52,410 nt of DNA from Opitutia bacterium (GCA_947472765.1 CANJCM010000025.1:1-52410), one strand, 5' to 3'; shown: positions 7,811-15,253, numbered from the stretch's first letter. Notes: a model not told the origin generated them from the sequence alone. Translations and numbers: made by a program.

Positions 7811-7840
7811 AATCCCTGCCCTCACGGGCAGGGCCACGTT
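7811..7840 (-). repeat. GTGA-loop palindromic repeat, copy 5 (reverse)
   Basis: Arms 7814-7821 and 7826-7833, CCCTGCCC type, perfect pairing. It abuts copy 6 so that the two CGTGG flanks face each other. Confidence 0.75.
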
Positions 7841-7844
7841 TCAG

Positions 7845-7873
7845 TCGTGGCCCGCTGCGTGAGCAGCGGGAGG
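7845..7873 (+). repeat. GTGA-loop palindromic repeat, copy 6
   Basis: Arms 7851-7858 and 7863-7870, CCCGCTGC type, perfect pairing. It forms an inverted doublet with copy 5. Confidence 0.75.
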
Positions 7874-7943
7874 ATTGGCCTGCCAATAGGCGTCAGTCCA
7901 TTGGGCGAGCCTCAATAATTTGAAGCAGCCGAAAGGGCGGAGA

Positions 7944-8002
7944 GGGCGCGCACGAGGCACGCCCCTACGAAATGCGGGTAGGGCGGGGCTCGTCCACGCC
8001 CG
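7944..8002 (+). repeat. Composite GC-rich dispersed repeat, copy 3
   Basis: Contains the 25-base unit identical to 1822-1846, then GAAATGCGGGTA, then the second half with GGCTCGTCCACGCCCG, all within 59 bases. Confidence 0.7.
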
Positions 8003-8136
8003 GATGGCGACGGCATCAACCTGCGTTTAGACTGGGATGCCATGTGGCCACCGCGGTGGCCCTTGGCTTGGAAACGCCGCGAGCCATTATCTCCTGAAGT
8101 TCTCGTCCCGCGTCCGGGCAGCGTTAGGCTTCCACC

Positions 8137-9090
8137 ATGAAATCGTCCCCCAAGCCCCGCGTCCCCGCCCCCCGGTCCACGCAAGAGATTCTGGTCCCCG
8201 TCGATTTCTCGCCGGCCTCACGCGCCGTGCTGGCCCAGGCGGCGGCGCTCGCGCGCACTTTGTCGGCCCAAGTCACGGTGCTCCACGTCGACGAACCACC
8301 CTACCCGGGCGCGTTGAATGAATTTCCCGGCAGCATCCCGACGAACACTTTGGTCGAACCCAAGAAGCTCGCGCGCCGGCTCCAGTTGTTCGCCGCGAAA
8401 ATCATTCCAGCGAAGCTCGCCGGCGAGGTCCTCGTCGGACACGGCATCGCCGGACAGACCATCGTGGCGGTGGCCCGCCAGCGGCAAAGCCGTCTCATCG
8501 TCTGCGGCACGCATGGCTATTCGGGGTTCAAGCGCCTGATCCTCGGCAGCACGGCCGAGTATCTCGTCCGGCACAGCCCGTGTCCGATCCTGACCATGCG
8601 GCGACCGTCCCCGCGCCAGCCGGTGAAGCGCCTGCGCTCGATTCTCGCGCCGATCGATTTGTCGGCCCCGTCCCGGCAGGCCTCGACGTACGCGGCCGGC
8701 CTCGCGGCCAAGTTGCGCGGGCCGCTCACGCTCCTGCACGTCGTGCCGGCGATCGACGACAACGCGGCCGGCGAACGCGCGGCGGCCCGCTCGGCCGCGA
8801 AGCTCGAGCAGCTGGCGATAAAATTGCGGAGCAACGGGTGCCGCGTAAATTCCGCGGTGGCGCAGGGCGAGACGACGGCCGCCATCCTGGCCGCCGCGGC
8901 GGACACGGATCTCATCGTGATCGCCACGCACGGACGCAGTGGGCTGGGGCGAATTCTGCTCGGCAGCACGGCCGAGGCCATCATCCGCCAGGCCACCTGT
9001 CCCGTGCTCGTGGTGCGGAGCCCGCAGCCGGCGAAGCTCGGCTGGTTCAATCCGCTCTTTTGGTTTCCCGTCGCGCCGGTCATGCCGTGA
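8137..9090 (+). CDS. Universal stress protein with two tandem UspA domains
   Basis: A 317-residue cytoplasmic protein with two Usp domains. The first opens with EILVPVDFSPASRAVL near residue 15 and ends with CGTHGYSGFKRLILGSTAEYLVRHSPCPIL. The second opens with SILAPIDLSAPSRQA near 165 and ends with ATHGRSGLGRILLGSTAEAI followed by RQATCPVLVV. Both carry the G-x2-G-x9-GS nucleotide-binding signature, so both may bind ATP. Tandem UspA proteins are linked to stress survival, but specific roles are rarely known. The short N-terminal extension is basic and proline-rich. It lies just upstream of a tRNA gene and is probably monocistronic. Confidence 0.9.
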   Translation: MKSSPKPRVPAPRSTQEILVPVDFSPASRAVLAQAAALARTLSAQVTVLHVDEPPYPGALNEFPGSIPTNTLVEPKKLARRLQLFAAKIIPAKLAGEVLVGHGIAGQTIVAVARQRQSRLIVCGTHGYSGFKRLILGSTAEYLVRHSPCPILTMRRPSPRQPVKRLRSILAPIDLSAPSRQASTYAAGLAAKLRGPLTLLHVVPAIDDNAAGERAAARSAAKLEQLAIKLRSNGCRVNSAVAQGETTAAILAAAADTDLIVIATHGRSGLGRILLGSTAEAIIRQATCPVLVVRSPQPAKLGWFNPLFWFPVAPVMP

Positions 9091-9152
9091 CGTTCATCAC
9101 GGGGCGGGAGACCCGTGCCAATTCGAGCGCCGGCCGGGGCCGTGGCCGCGTC

Positions 9153-9181
9153 TTGACTGCCCCGCCCCGCCCCGTTGTTTT
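9153..9181 (+). promoter_or_regulatory. Candidate sigma-70-type promoter for tRNA-Gly
   Basis: TTGACT at 9153-9158 is a good -35 element. After a 17-base, entirely C/G spacer there is TGTTTT (9176-9181) as a weak -10. The implied start near 9188 lies about 10 bases before the tRNA. The -35 is convincing; the -10 is poor. Confidence 0.4.
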
Positions 9182-9197
9182 GGCGCCTCGGTAGTGC

Positions 9198-9272
9198 GCG
9201 GGCGTAGTATAGTGGTTATCACATGTGCTTCCCAAGCATGGAACCCGGGTTCGATTCCCGGCGCCCGCACCA
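9198..9272 (+). tRNA. tRNA-Gly, anticodon CCC
   Basis: A full cloverleaf can be drawn. The acceptor stem is GCGGGCG (9198-9204) with CGCCCGC (9262-9268), discriminator A at 9269 and an encoded CCA at 9270-9272. The anticodon loop TTCCCAA has CCC at 9231-9233. The T arm has the standard GGTTCGATTCC loop. It reads the GGG glycine codon. The encoded 3' CCA shows that the end does not depend wholly on CCA addition. Confidence 0.95.
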
Positions 9273-9278
9273 CCGTCG

Positions 9279-9313
9279 GATTTTCGATTTTGGATTCTCG
9301 ATTTTCGATTGAG
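9279..9313 (+). repeat. Degenerate heptanucleotide tandem repeat GATTYTS
   Basis: Starting seven bases after the tRNA, five consecutive 7-base units read GATTTTC, GATTTTG, GATTCTC, GATTTTC, GATTGAG. They are AT-rich in an otherwise GC-rich sequence. Some T-rich units could help end tRNA transcription, but there is no strong hairpin just before them. Confidence 0.65.
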
Positions 9314-9357
9314 GGGCTGGCGCGCTGCGCCTGCCTCACCGATAGCCATCCATGGAG

Positions 9358-9377
9358 GGACGGTGCCCTCACCGTCC
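9358..9377. repeat. Perfect 8-bp palindrome between tRNA-Gly and recR
   Basis: GGACGGTG (9358-9365), loop CCCT, CACCGTCC (9370-9377), flanked by CCATGG-like sequence on both sides. It lies between convergent genes, so it could act as a bidirectional transcription stop, but it has no T-tract. The adjoining GTGAAGTCGGA (9386-9396) also occurs at 1754-1764. Confidence 0.45.
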
Positions 9378-9451
9378 ATGGCGGCGTGAAGTCGGACTGA
9401 ACTCTCCCGCTCCTGCAGAACGGGCGCTCGCCGCCAGGCCGCCGGGCGGGC

Positions 9452-10051
9452 TCAGCGATACGTCCGGCGCGCGTCCAGCGCGCTCTTGAGGGTCACGGAA
9501 TCCGCGTAGAGCACGCCGCCGCCACTGGGCAGGCCGAAGCCGATCCGGGTCGTCTTCACGGCACCGCCGGGCGGCAGATGTTCGGTCAGATAATGGCAGG
9601 TCGCCTCGCCTTCGACGTCATTGGGCAGCGCGAGGATCAGCTCGGTCACTTCGCCGGTGCCGATCCGTTCATGCAGGCGGGCAAAATTAAGCTGGTCCGG
9701 CCCGACGCCGTGAATGGGCGAGAGCTTGCCATGCAGCACATGGTACGTGCCGCGGAACGCCCCGCTCCGCTCGATCGCCACGAGGTCGGGCACGTGCTCG
9801 ACCACGCAGACGACGGCGCGATCGCGTTTCTCGTCCGCGCAGATCGCACAGAGTTCGGCCTCCGCCACGTTGCCACACCGCGCGCAACGGCGCACCGCCG
9901 CCGCCGCGTCCGCCAGCGCCTTGACCAGCAGCGGCAAACGCTCGGGTTTCTCGACCAGCAAATGCAGCGCAATCCGCTCCGCCGAACGGTAGCCGATCCC
10001 GGGCAGTTGCTTCAGCCGTTGCTGCAGGGACTCGAGCGCCGATTGATTCAT
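9452..10051 (-). CDS. recR: Recombination protein RecR
   Basis: A 199-residue RecR, which acts with RecO and RecF to load RecA on gapped DNA. Domain order is standard: an N-terminal helix-hairpin-helix (LKQLPGIGYRSAERIALHLL, residues 13-32), then a Cys4 zinc finger (CARCGNVAEAELCAIC near 56-71), then the Toprim domain with VCVVEHVPDLVAIERSG and LSPIHGVGP. Length matches the family. It lies downstream of ybaB on the same strand, as in many bacteria (ybaB-recR), although here about 120 bases of palindromic sequence separate them. Confidence 0.95.
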   Translation of the reverse strand: MNQSALESLQQRLKQLPGIGYRSAERIALHLLVEKPERLPLLVKALADAAAAVRRCARCGNVAEAELCAICADEKRDRAVVCVVEHVPDLVAIERSGAFRGTYHVLHGKLSPIHGVGPDQLNFARLHERIGTGEVTELILALPNDVEGEATCHYLTEHLPPGGAVKTTRIGFGLPSGGGVLYADSVTLKSALDARRTYR

Positions 10052-10053
10052 TT

Positions 10054-10186
10054 ATTTTTTCGCTGCGCGAAAAAATCAGGTTTTCGGCTGCGCCGAAAAC
10101 AGACGGAATTTCAGGGCTCGATCCACTGTTTCCCGCACTGTTTTTGCGGAGTAAAAACACCACGGTTTCGGCTTTAGCCGAAACCG
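10054..10186. repeat. Cluster of four palindromes between ybaB and recR
   Basis: Three hairpins share the form T-run, CG-rich core, A-run: arms 10054-10062/10068-10076, 10080-10088/10092-10100 (9 bp, perfect) and 10163-10173/10176-10186 (11 bp, perfect). A fourth, weaker one spans about 10139-10158. The last 11-bp hairpin contains the ybaB stop codon (10174-10176). On the minus strand it is followed a few bases later by GTGTTTTTA, so it may be an attenuating terminator between ybaB and recR. Confidence 0.6.
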
Positions 10187-10482
10187 GGCATCTGGAACGC
10201 GCCGGTCACCTTCTTCATTTCCGACTCGTTGAATTCCTTCGACTGCTTGGCCGCATCCTGGATGGCGGCGAGCACCGTCTCGGAGACGAGCTTCGCGTCT
10301 TCCTTCAGGAACTCCGGATCGAGCGCCAGCGACACAAACCTGCCCGTGCCGCTGATCTTGATCTTCACGGCGCCGCCGCCGCTGGTGACCTCGATTTCCT
10401 TGGCTTCGAGCTGGGTTTGCAGCGCCTCGATGCCCTTCTGCATCTTCTGCGCTTGTTTAACGAGCTTTCCGAGTCCGGCCAT
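10174..10482 (-). CDS. ybaB: YbaB/EbfC family nucleoid-associated protein
   Basis: A 102-residue DNA-binding protein that dimerises through helical arms. The pattern is typical: MAGLGKLVKQAQKMQKGIEALQ at the start, a beta-rich centre (EVTSGGGAVKIKISGTG) and a C-terminal helix with FNESEMKKVTGAFQMPGFG. The family contributes to nucleoid organisation, and its gene commonly precedes recR, as here. The stop codon lies inside an 11-bp perfect palindrome. The start at 10482 gives the usual length. Confidence 0.93.
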   Translation of the reverse strand: MAGLGKLVKQAQKMQKGIEALQTQLEAKEIEVTSGGGAVKIKISGTGRFVSLALDPEFLKEDAKLVSETVLAAIQDAAKQSKEFNESEMKKVTGAFQMPGFG

Positions 10483-10548
10483 GGTGGGATGGGTTGAGTG
10501 CCGCGCCGGAGTGGCGCGAAGGACGTGAGTTGAGCGAAGCGGCGGCGG

Positions 10549-11466
10549 TCAACGCGACAACAAATTGCCGTAACCGTCGCGAAACGAGGCATGGTGCGGC
10601 CGCCAGCCGAGTCGTTCCTTGAGGCGCGCATTCGCAATCACCCGGTCGGGCGTGACACTTCGCCGCTGACCAGCCGGCAGCCCGGTAAAGGCCGGCAGCG
10701 ACACGCCCAGCCGCTCCGCCAGCCAGGGAACGATCTCGCCCTTCGTCGCCGCGCCGTCGTCGGCGACATTGAAGATTTCATCGCGCACCGCTTCCGGCGC
10801 GTCGAGGCACGCGAGAATCGCGGCCGCGGCGTCGTCCCGGTGGATCAAGTTGAGATGGGCCGCGGGCTCCCCCGAAACCTCCCCGCCGCGCACCTGTTCG
10901 ACGAGGTGCTGGCGCTGCGGTCCGTAGATGCCCGCGAGTCTCAGAATGAACCAGCGGCGCCAGCACGGCTGGTCGGGGAGCGCTGCCGGGCTCGCCTCGG
11001 TGTTCGCGAGCCGCAACCGGCGCTCCGCCTCGAGGAGAATCCGGCCACGTTCGCCGGCGGCATCGGTGGGCGCGGCCTCCGTCACCACGACGCCACCATC
11101 CTGCGGATACACCGAAGTGCTGCTCGTGTAGACCAGCGTGCCGACCGGTCCGTGCCGGCGCGCCCAATTCACAATCGAGATCATGCCGCCCACGTAGCTT
11201 TGCCGGTAGCCTTCGATCCCGCCGCCGCCGGAGCTCACGCAATTCACGGCAAACTCCGGTGTGGCCGGCACGAGTGGATGCCAGGTTTCACCCGTGAGAT
11301 CGGCTTCGACGGTCGCGATCCCGGACTCGCGCAACAACAGCGCCTTGGCGGCATTCCGCGTCACCGCCGTCACCCGCCAGCCACGCACCGTCGCCGCCTC
11401 CGCCACCGCGGAACCGACATAGCCACAGCCAAAAATCACGAGCTGACGCGAACCGGAGGAGGACAT
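10549..11466 (-). CDS. NAD(P)-binding epimerase/reductase, YeeZ-like atypical SDR
   Basis: A 305-residue Rossmann protein starting MSSSGSRQLVIFGCGYVGSA, whose G-x-G-x2-G motif at residues 13-18 binds NAD(P). LVYTSSTSVYPQDGG near 120 is the usual SDR strand, but the catalytic Tyr-x3-Lys is missing: the aligned place reads GRILLEAER. This is the known state of the YeeZ-type atypical extended SDRs. The C-terminal part (LRLAGIYGPQR, LNLIHRDDAAAAI, FNVADDGAATKGEI) is typical. I chose ATG at 11466; the frame stays open upstream but those residues look non-coding. The substrate is unknown. ybaB lies 66 bases downstream. Confidence 0.82.
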   Translation of the reverse strand: MSSSGSRQLVIFGCGYVGSAVAEAATVRGWRVTAVTRNAAKALLLRESGIATVEADLTGETWHPLVPATPEFAVNCVSSGGGGIEGYRQSYVGGMISIVNWARRHGPVGTLVYTSSTSVYPQDGGVVVTEAAPTDAAGERGRILLEAERRLRLANTEASPAALPDQPCWRRWFILRLAGIYGPQRQHLVEQVRGGEVSGEPAAHLNLIHRDDAAAAILACLDAPEAVRDEIFNVADDGAATKGEIVPWLAERLGVSLPAFTGLPAGQRRSVTPDRVIANARLKERLGWRPHHASFRDGYGNLLSR

Positions 11467-11557
11467 GCGGGGCGAAGCTGGAGCGCGAACGCCGGCGCGA
11501 CGATCTTCAAAATACGAATGAGGGTGCATTTGGAAGTGGAAGGCGTTTCCATTTTTT

Positions 11558-12094
11558 ATGCCTACGGTGCTGGTGATCCTCGCGGAGGGATGCGAAGAAA
11601 TCGAAGTCGTTACGCCGGTCGATGTGCTGCGTCGAGCGGGTGCGACGGTCACGCTGGCGGCGCTCGCCGAGGGCATTCACGTGACCGGCCGCAATGGCGT
11701 AACGATGCACACGGACACGCCGCTGACCGCGGTGGAAAACCGGGAATTCGACTGCGTGCTGCTTCCGGGCGGACCCGGCGTGAAGCATCTGCGGGCGGAT
11801 CCCCGCGTCCGAAATCTTGTCCTGCGGCAACACGCCGCCGGCCGGTGGATCGCGGCGATTTGCGCGGCGCCGACCGTGCTCCACGATGCCGGGCTGCTCG
11901 CGGGCCGGCGCTTCACCGCGCATCCCTCGGTGGCGGGCGAGTTACCGACGTTGCTCGGCGAACGGACCGTGACGGACGGCCTGATCGTGACCTCGCGCGG
12001 CGCGGGGACGGCCTTGGATTTCGGTCTGCTCTTGGTCGAAAAGTTGTTTTCGGCCGAAAGCGCGCGGGAGATCGGCGGATCCATCTGTGTGTGA
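11558..12094 (+). CDS. DJ-1/PfpI family protein
   Basis: A 178-residue protein of the DJ-1 branch, whose members are described as protein/nucleic-acid deglycases, glyoxalases or redox chaperones. It has the conserved acidic residue in EGCEEIEVVTPVDVLRRAG (residues 10-28), the LLPGGPGVKHLRAD loop near 70 and the nucleophile elbow AAICAAPTVLHDAGLL with the catalytic Cys near 107. Length is standard for bacterial YajL-like proteins. It is divergent from the YeeZ-like gene, with a 91-base gap holding both promoters. Which chemistry it performs in the cell is not settled for the family. Confidence 0.88.
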   Translation: MPTVLVILAEGCEEIEVVTPVDVLRRAGATVTLAALAEGIHVTGRNGVTMHTDTPLTAVENREFDCVLLPGGPGVKHLRADPRVRNLVLRQHAAGRWIAAICAAPTVLHDAGLLAGRRFTAHPSVAGELPTLLGERTVTDGLIVTSRGAGTALDFGLLLVEKLFSAESAREIGGSICV

Positions 12095-12116
12095 GGCACT
12101 CGCGCCGTACCTCGCG

Positions 12117-12135
12117 CCGGTCTCCGACCGGTTTT
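12117..12135 (+). terminator. Weak intrinsic terminator candidate after the DJ-1 gene
   Basis: CCGGT (12117-12121), loop CTCCG, ACCGG (12127-12131), then TTTT. The stem is short (5 bp) but GC-rich, and it is placed correctly 22 bases after the stop codon. Confidence 0.4.
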
Positions 12136-12266
12136 CAGCTTCCCTCACCTAAGGGATAAACCCTAGATTCTGTTGGCTTGGGTACGTACACTTTTTCTTT
12201 CGTCGGTTGCTTCGTCCGGAAGCGACGAGGCGAAGCCATCTCTAACTTGAATTCGATAGGCTAACG
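12136..12266 (+). promoter_or_regulatory. Leader/promoter region of the polysaccharide operon
   Basis: This segment is less GC-rich than its surroundings and is the only sizeable gap ahead of a 25-gene run. It has an imperfect palindrome CTAAGGGATAAACCCTAG (12149-12166), a GGGTACGTAC stretch (12180-12189) holding the 8-base palindrome GTACGTAC, and a hairpin at 12201-12227 (CGTC/GACG and GCTTC/GAAGC). A weak -10 (TACACT, 12187-12192) has only a poor -35 partner. AGG at 12257-12259 fits as the ribosome binding site for ATG 12267. The regulatory role is inferred from position. Confidence 0.4.
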
Positions 12267-14162
12267 ATGTGCGGAATTGCGGGAATCATTGAATCAAAAC
12301 CGGGCCCAGAAGCAGCGGGTGCCGCGGTCGAGCGCATGTGCTCCGTCATGTTCCATCGGGGACCGGACGATATCGGCCTGGCGAAATTTTCGGCGGGCGC
12401 GATCGGCATGCGGCGCCTGGCCATTTTCGATCCTGCCAACGGCAAGCAGCCGATGCGGACGCCGGATGGGCGGCTGACGCTCGTGTTCAACGGCGCGATC
12501 TACAATTTCCGTGAACTGCGGACCGAACTCGCGGGAAGCGGCTGGTCGTTTCACACCGAGTGCGACACCGAGGTCCTGCTGGCCGCCTTCGCCCGGTGGG
12601 GTCCGGCGTGCGTGCCGCGGTTGCGGGGGATGTTCGCGTTCGCGGTCTGGGATGAGAGCGAGCAGTCACTCTTCCTCGCCCGAGATCCTTTCGGCATCAA
12701 GCCGCTCTATTACCGGCACACCCCGGCCGGACTGCGATTCGCCTCCGAGCTGAACGCCCTGACGGCCGCGGATTCGGCGCCGGCGGAAATCGATCCCGTC
12801 GCCGTTCATGACTATCTGAGCTGGCTCGCCGTGCCGGCGCCGCGGACGATTTACCGGGACATCTTCAGCCTCGAGCCCGGAAAGACAGCTACGTTCGCCG
12901 GCGGCAGGCTGACCCTCGCCTCGACGTGGGGCTTCCGCACGATCCCGGCGCCCGCCCGAGTCTGTGCGACCCAGGAGGAATTCACGCGTGAGTTCCGGGC
13001 TCGACTCGAGGACACGATTCGCGCGCATGTCATCGCCGACGTGCCGGTCGGGGCGTTCCTGTCGGGTGGCCTCGACTCGACCGTCGTTGTCGGGCTGATG
13101 TCGCGGCTCACCGGCGCGAAGCTGCGGACGTTTTCCATCGGGTTCGACGAGGCGGGTTACTCCGAAGCCGATGCCGCGGCGGCGACGGCCCGCCACTTCG
13201 GAGCGGACCACACCGCGGCGCGTCTCACGGGTGCGGAGGTCGCACGCGACCTGGCGAAGATTGTGGCGACGCTCGATCAGCCGACCGCCGACGGCATCAA
13301 CACTTACTACGCGAGCCAGGCCGCTCATGCCGGCGGAGTGAAGGTCGCCCTCTCGGGCCTCGGTGGCGACGAGATCGTCGGCGGGTATCCGTCGTTCTAC
13401 AACAGTCCGAAGCTCGCGCGCTGGCTGCCCTGGTGGCGGGCGGTCCCCTCTCCTCTGCGCCGCGCAGTCGTCAGCCGGTTGAACCAAGGCGACACCCGCC
13501 GCCGGAAGCTGGCCGATTTTCTCGACTTCGCCCGCGACTTTTCGGAGGTCGCGGCCTTGCAACGGCGGGTCTTCTCGGACGCCACGGGCCGCGGCCTGCT
13601 GGCGCCGGACGTGCGCGCCACGCTGGCGGGCTCGCCGCCGTTCCATCCCCAGCTCGCCAAATTGCGGGAAGAACTGGCGGGCGCCGGGAGCTTCGAGACG
13701 ATCAGCGCGTGGGAACTCAGCACCTACATGACGGACGTGCTCCTCCGTGACAGCGACGTGATGAGCATGCGCCACTCGCTCGAGTTGCGGGTGCCGTTTG
13801 TGGATCGCCCGCTGATCGAGTGGCTCTGGCATCAGCCGAGCCGGTTCAAGTGCACGCCGGGACAGCCGAAGGCCGCGCTCGCCGCCGCGACCGCCGATCT
13901 GTTGCCGCCCGGCCTGGTGGATCGACCGAAGCGGGGCTTCACGCTGCCGTTCGCCGTCTGGATGAAGCGGGACTTGCGGCCGTTCCTCGACGAAACGTTT
14001 TCGGCCGCGAGCGTCGGCCGCAGCGGACTGTTCGATGTCGCCGCCACCGAGCGGATGTGGCGCGGCTTTCTCGGGCAGCAGGATATGCGGGAGTGGTCGC
14101 GCGTCTGGAGTCTCGCCATCGCGATCGCCTTCGTGAACCGGCCGCGTCACTCGCGCGCATGA
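12267..14162 (+). CDS. asnB: Asparagine synthase (glutamine-hydrolysing)
   Basis: A 631-residue two-domain amidotransferase. The start codon is followed directly by CGIAGIIE, so Cys2 becomes the N-terminal nucleophile of the glutaminase domain; FNGAIYNFRELR and ECDTEVLLAAF are further domain landmarks. The synthetase domain carries the ATP pyrophosphatase loop FLSGGLDSTVVVGLM near residue 270. Members at the head of polysaccharide clusters may amidate a sugar acid or protein rather than make free asparagine; here that rests on context alone. It is the first gene of the 25-gene run and overlaps the next by ATGA. Confidence 0.93.
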   Translation: MCGIAGIIESKPGPEAAGAAVERMCSVMFHRGPDDIGLAKFSAGAIGMRRLAIFDPANGKQPMRTPDGRLTLVFNGAIYNFRELRTELAGSGWSFHTECDTEVLLAAFARWGPACVPRLRGMFAFAVWDESEQSLFLARDPFGIKPLYYRHTPAGLRFASELNALTAADSAPAEIDPVAVHDYLSWLAVPAPRTIYRDIFSLEPGKTATFAGGRLTLASTWGFRTIPAPARVCATQEEFTREFRARLEDTIRAHVIADVPVGAFLSGGLDSTVVVGLMSRLTGAKLRTFSIGFDEAGYSEADAAAATARHFGADHTAARLTGAEVARDLAKIVATLDQPTADGINTYYASQAAHAGGVKVALSGLGGDEIVGGYPSFYNSPKLARWLPWWRAVPSPLRRAVVSRLNQGDTRRRKLADFLDFARDFSEVAALQRRVFSDATGRGLLAPDVRATLAGSPPFHPQLAKLREELAGAGSFETISAWELSTYMTDVLLRDSDVMSMRHSLELRVPFVDRPLIEWLWHQPSRFKCTPGQPKAALAAATADLLPPGLVDRPKRGFTLPFAVWMKRDLRPFLDETFSAASVGRSGLFDVAATERMWRGFLGQQDMREWSRVWSLAIAIAFVNRPRHSRA

Positions 14163-15253
14163 ACACGCTGCTGCTGCTCCCCGCGCTGTTCGCCTCCGAC
14201 GGCGGGATCGAACGTATTGTCCGCCTCTACGTGCGGGCGGCCGGCGAGTTGTCGCGGCCTGGCGAGCACGTCGACGTGATCGTCCTGAACGACCGTCTGC
14301 CGCCCGACGCCCGGCTCGACGCCTACCGCACGCCGGCTTTGCGACCCCCGGTGGTCTGTGGGCGACGCAAGCTGTCGTTCGTCTGGCAGGTGCTGAAGCG
14401 CGCGCGGGGCACTGGTCGAATTATTTGCGGCCACGTCAACCTCCTGCGCGTCGCCCATCTGGCCCGGCGGCTGAACCCCGCGCTCGAAATCTGGCTGGTG
14501 GCCCACGGCGTCGAAGTGTGGCGACCTTTCAGTCCGGCGGAGCAGCGGATGCTCGGCTCCACCGATCGGATCCTGTGCGTCAGCGACTATACGCGCCGGC
14601 AACTGGCCGGCCAGTGTCCGGGTCTCGCCGCCAGCCGCCTGATCGTGCAGGCCAACGCCCTCGATCCCCAGTTCTCCGCCAGCACAGTTCCGGGCGCGAG
14701 TCCAACGACCGGGCTCATCCTCGTCATTAGTCGGCTGGTGCAGGCCGACTCTTACAAGGGCGTCGATCATCTGATTTCCGCCCTGCCCGCAGTGCGAAAG
14801 ACCGTCCCCGACGCCCGCCTAAGAATCATCGGCGACGGCGACGATCGCGGACGACTAGAGGATCTCGCCCTTGAGGTTGGCTGCCCGGAGGCGATTGAGT
14901 TTCTCGGCCGCGTGAGCGACGCCGACCTCCGGCGCAACCTCGCCCAGTGCCAGGTCTTCGCGCTGCCGAGTCGCGGCGAGGGTTTCGGCCTCGTTTATCT
15001 GGAGGCGCTGGCCCATGGAAAGCCGTGCATCGCGGCCGACGCCGGCGGAGCTCCCGAGGTGATCGACGCGATGAGCGGCTATCTCGTACCCTACGGCGAC
15101 GTGCCGGCGCTGGCGGAAGCGTGCAGTGCGGCATTGCGCCGAAACTGGGACCCAGGGATGCTGCAGGCTCGCGCCGCGAGTTTCAGCTATGAGATTTTTC
15201 GGCAGCGACTCGCCGCGCTCTGGCCGGCGTCTCCCTCCTCCTCTTCATCATGA
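14159..15253 (+). CDS. Glycosyltransferase family 4
   Basis: A 364-residue GT-B glycosyltransferase starting MNTLLLLPALFASDGGIERIV; the GGIER loop is the usual glycine-rich acceptor-side loop. The C-terminal half has the donor-binding hallmarks: LVISRLVQADSYKGVDHLI, FLGRVSDADL, and the E-x7-E motif in SRGEGFGLVYLEALAHGKPC. It probably adds one sugar to the growing lipid-linked chain at the inner face of the membrane. ATG at 14159 overlaps the asnB stop by four bases, and its own stop overlaps the exporter permease gene. Donor sugar unknown. Confidence 0.9.
   Translation: MNTLLLLPALFASDGGIERIVRLYVRAAGELSRPGEHVDVIVLNDRLPPDARLDAYRTPALRPPVVCGRRKLSFVWQVLKRARGTGRIICGHVNLLRVAHLARRLNPALEIWLVAHGVEVWRPFSPAEQRMLGSTDRILCVSDYTRRQLAGQCPGLAASRLIVQANALDPQFSASTVPGASPTTGLILVISRLVQADSYKGVDHLISALPAVRKTVPDARLRIIGDGDDRGRLEDLALEVGCPEAIEFLGRVSDADLRRNLAQCQVFALPSRGEGFGLVYLEALAHGKPCIAADAGGAPEVIDAMSGYLVPYGDVPALAEACSAALRRNWDPGMLQARAASFSYEIFRQRLAALWPASPSSSSS

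Larger units (their letters stand above)
7768..8136. other. Repeat-rich intergenic region, no convincing gene
   Basis: About 370 bases. It contains a back-to-back pair of GTGA-loop hairpins (7811-7873) and the fullest compact copy of the composite GC-rich repeat (7944-8002). I see no credible gene and no strong promoter in the last 130 bases before the stress-protein gene. Confidence 0.65.

Noticed and set aside
9198-9272. tRNA-Gly as an attachment site for an inserted element
   Set aside because: No integrase gene and no direct repeat of the tRNA 3' end could be seen nearby.
10591-12159. Plus-strand open frame of about 520 codons across the YeeZ-like and DJ-1 genes
   Set aside because: It reads through two oppositely oriented, well-supported genes and their intergenic gap; low-complexity Arg-rich translation.
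12149-12192. Sigma-54-type promoter at TTGGC...TACA
   Set aside because: The -12 GC dinucleotide is absent at the needed 10-base distance from GG, so it does not meet the sigma-54 pattern.
12666-14150. Antisense open frame of about 494 codons within asnB
   Set aside because: A shadow frame; asnB itself has all expected motifs.
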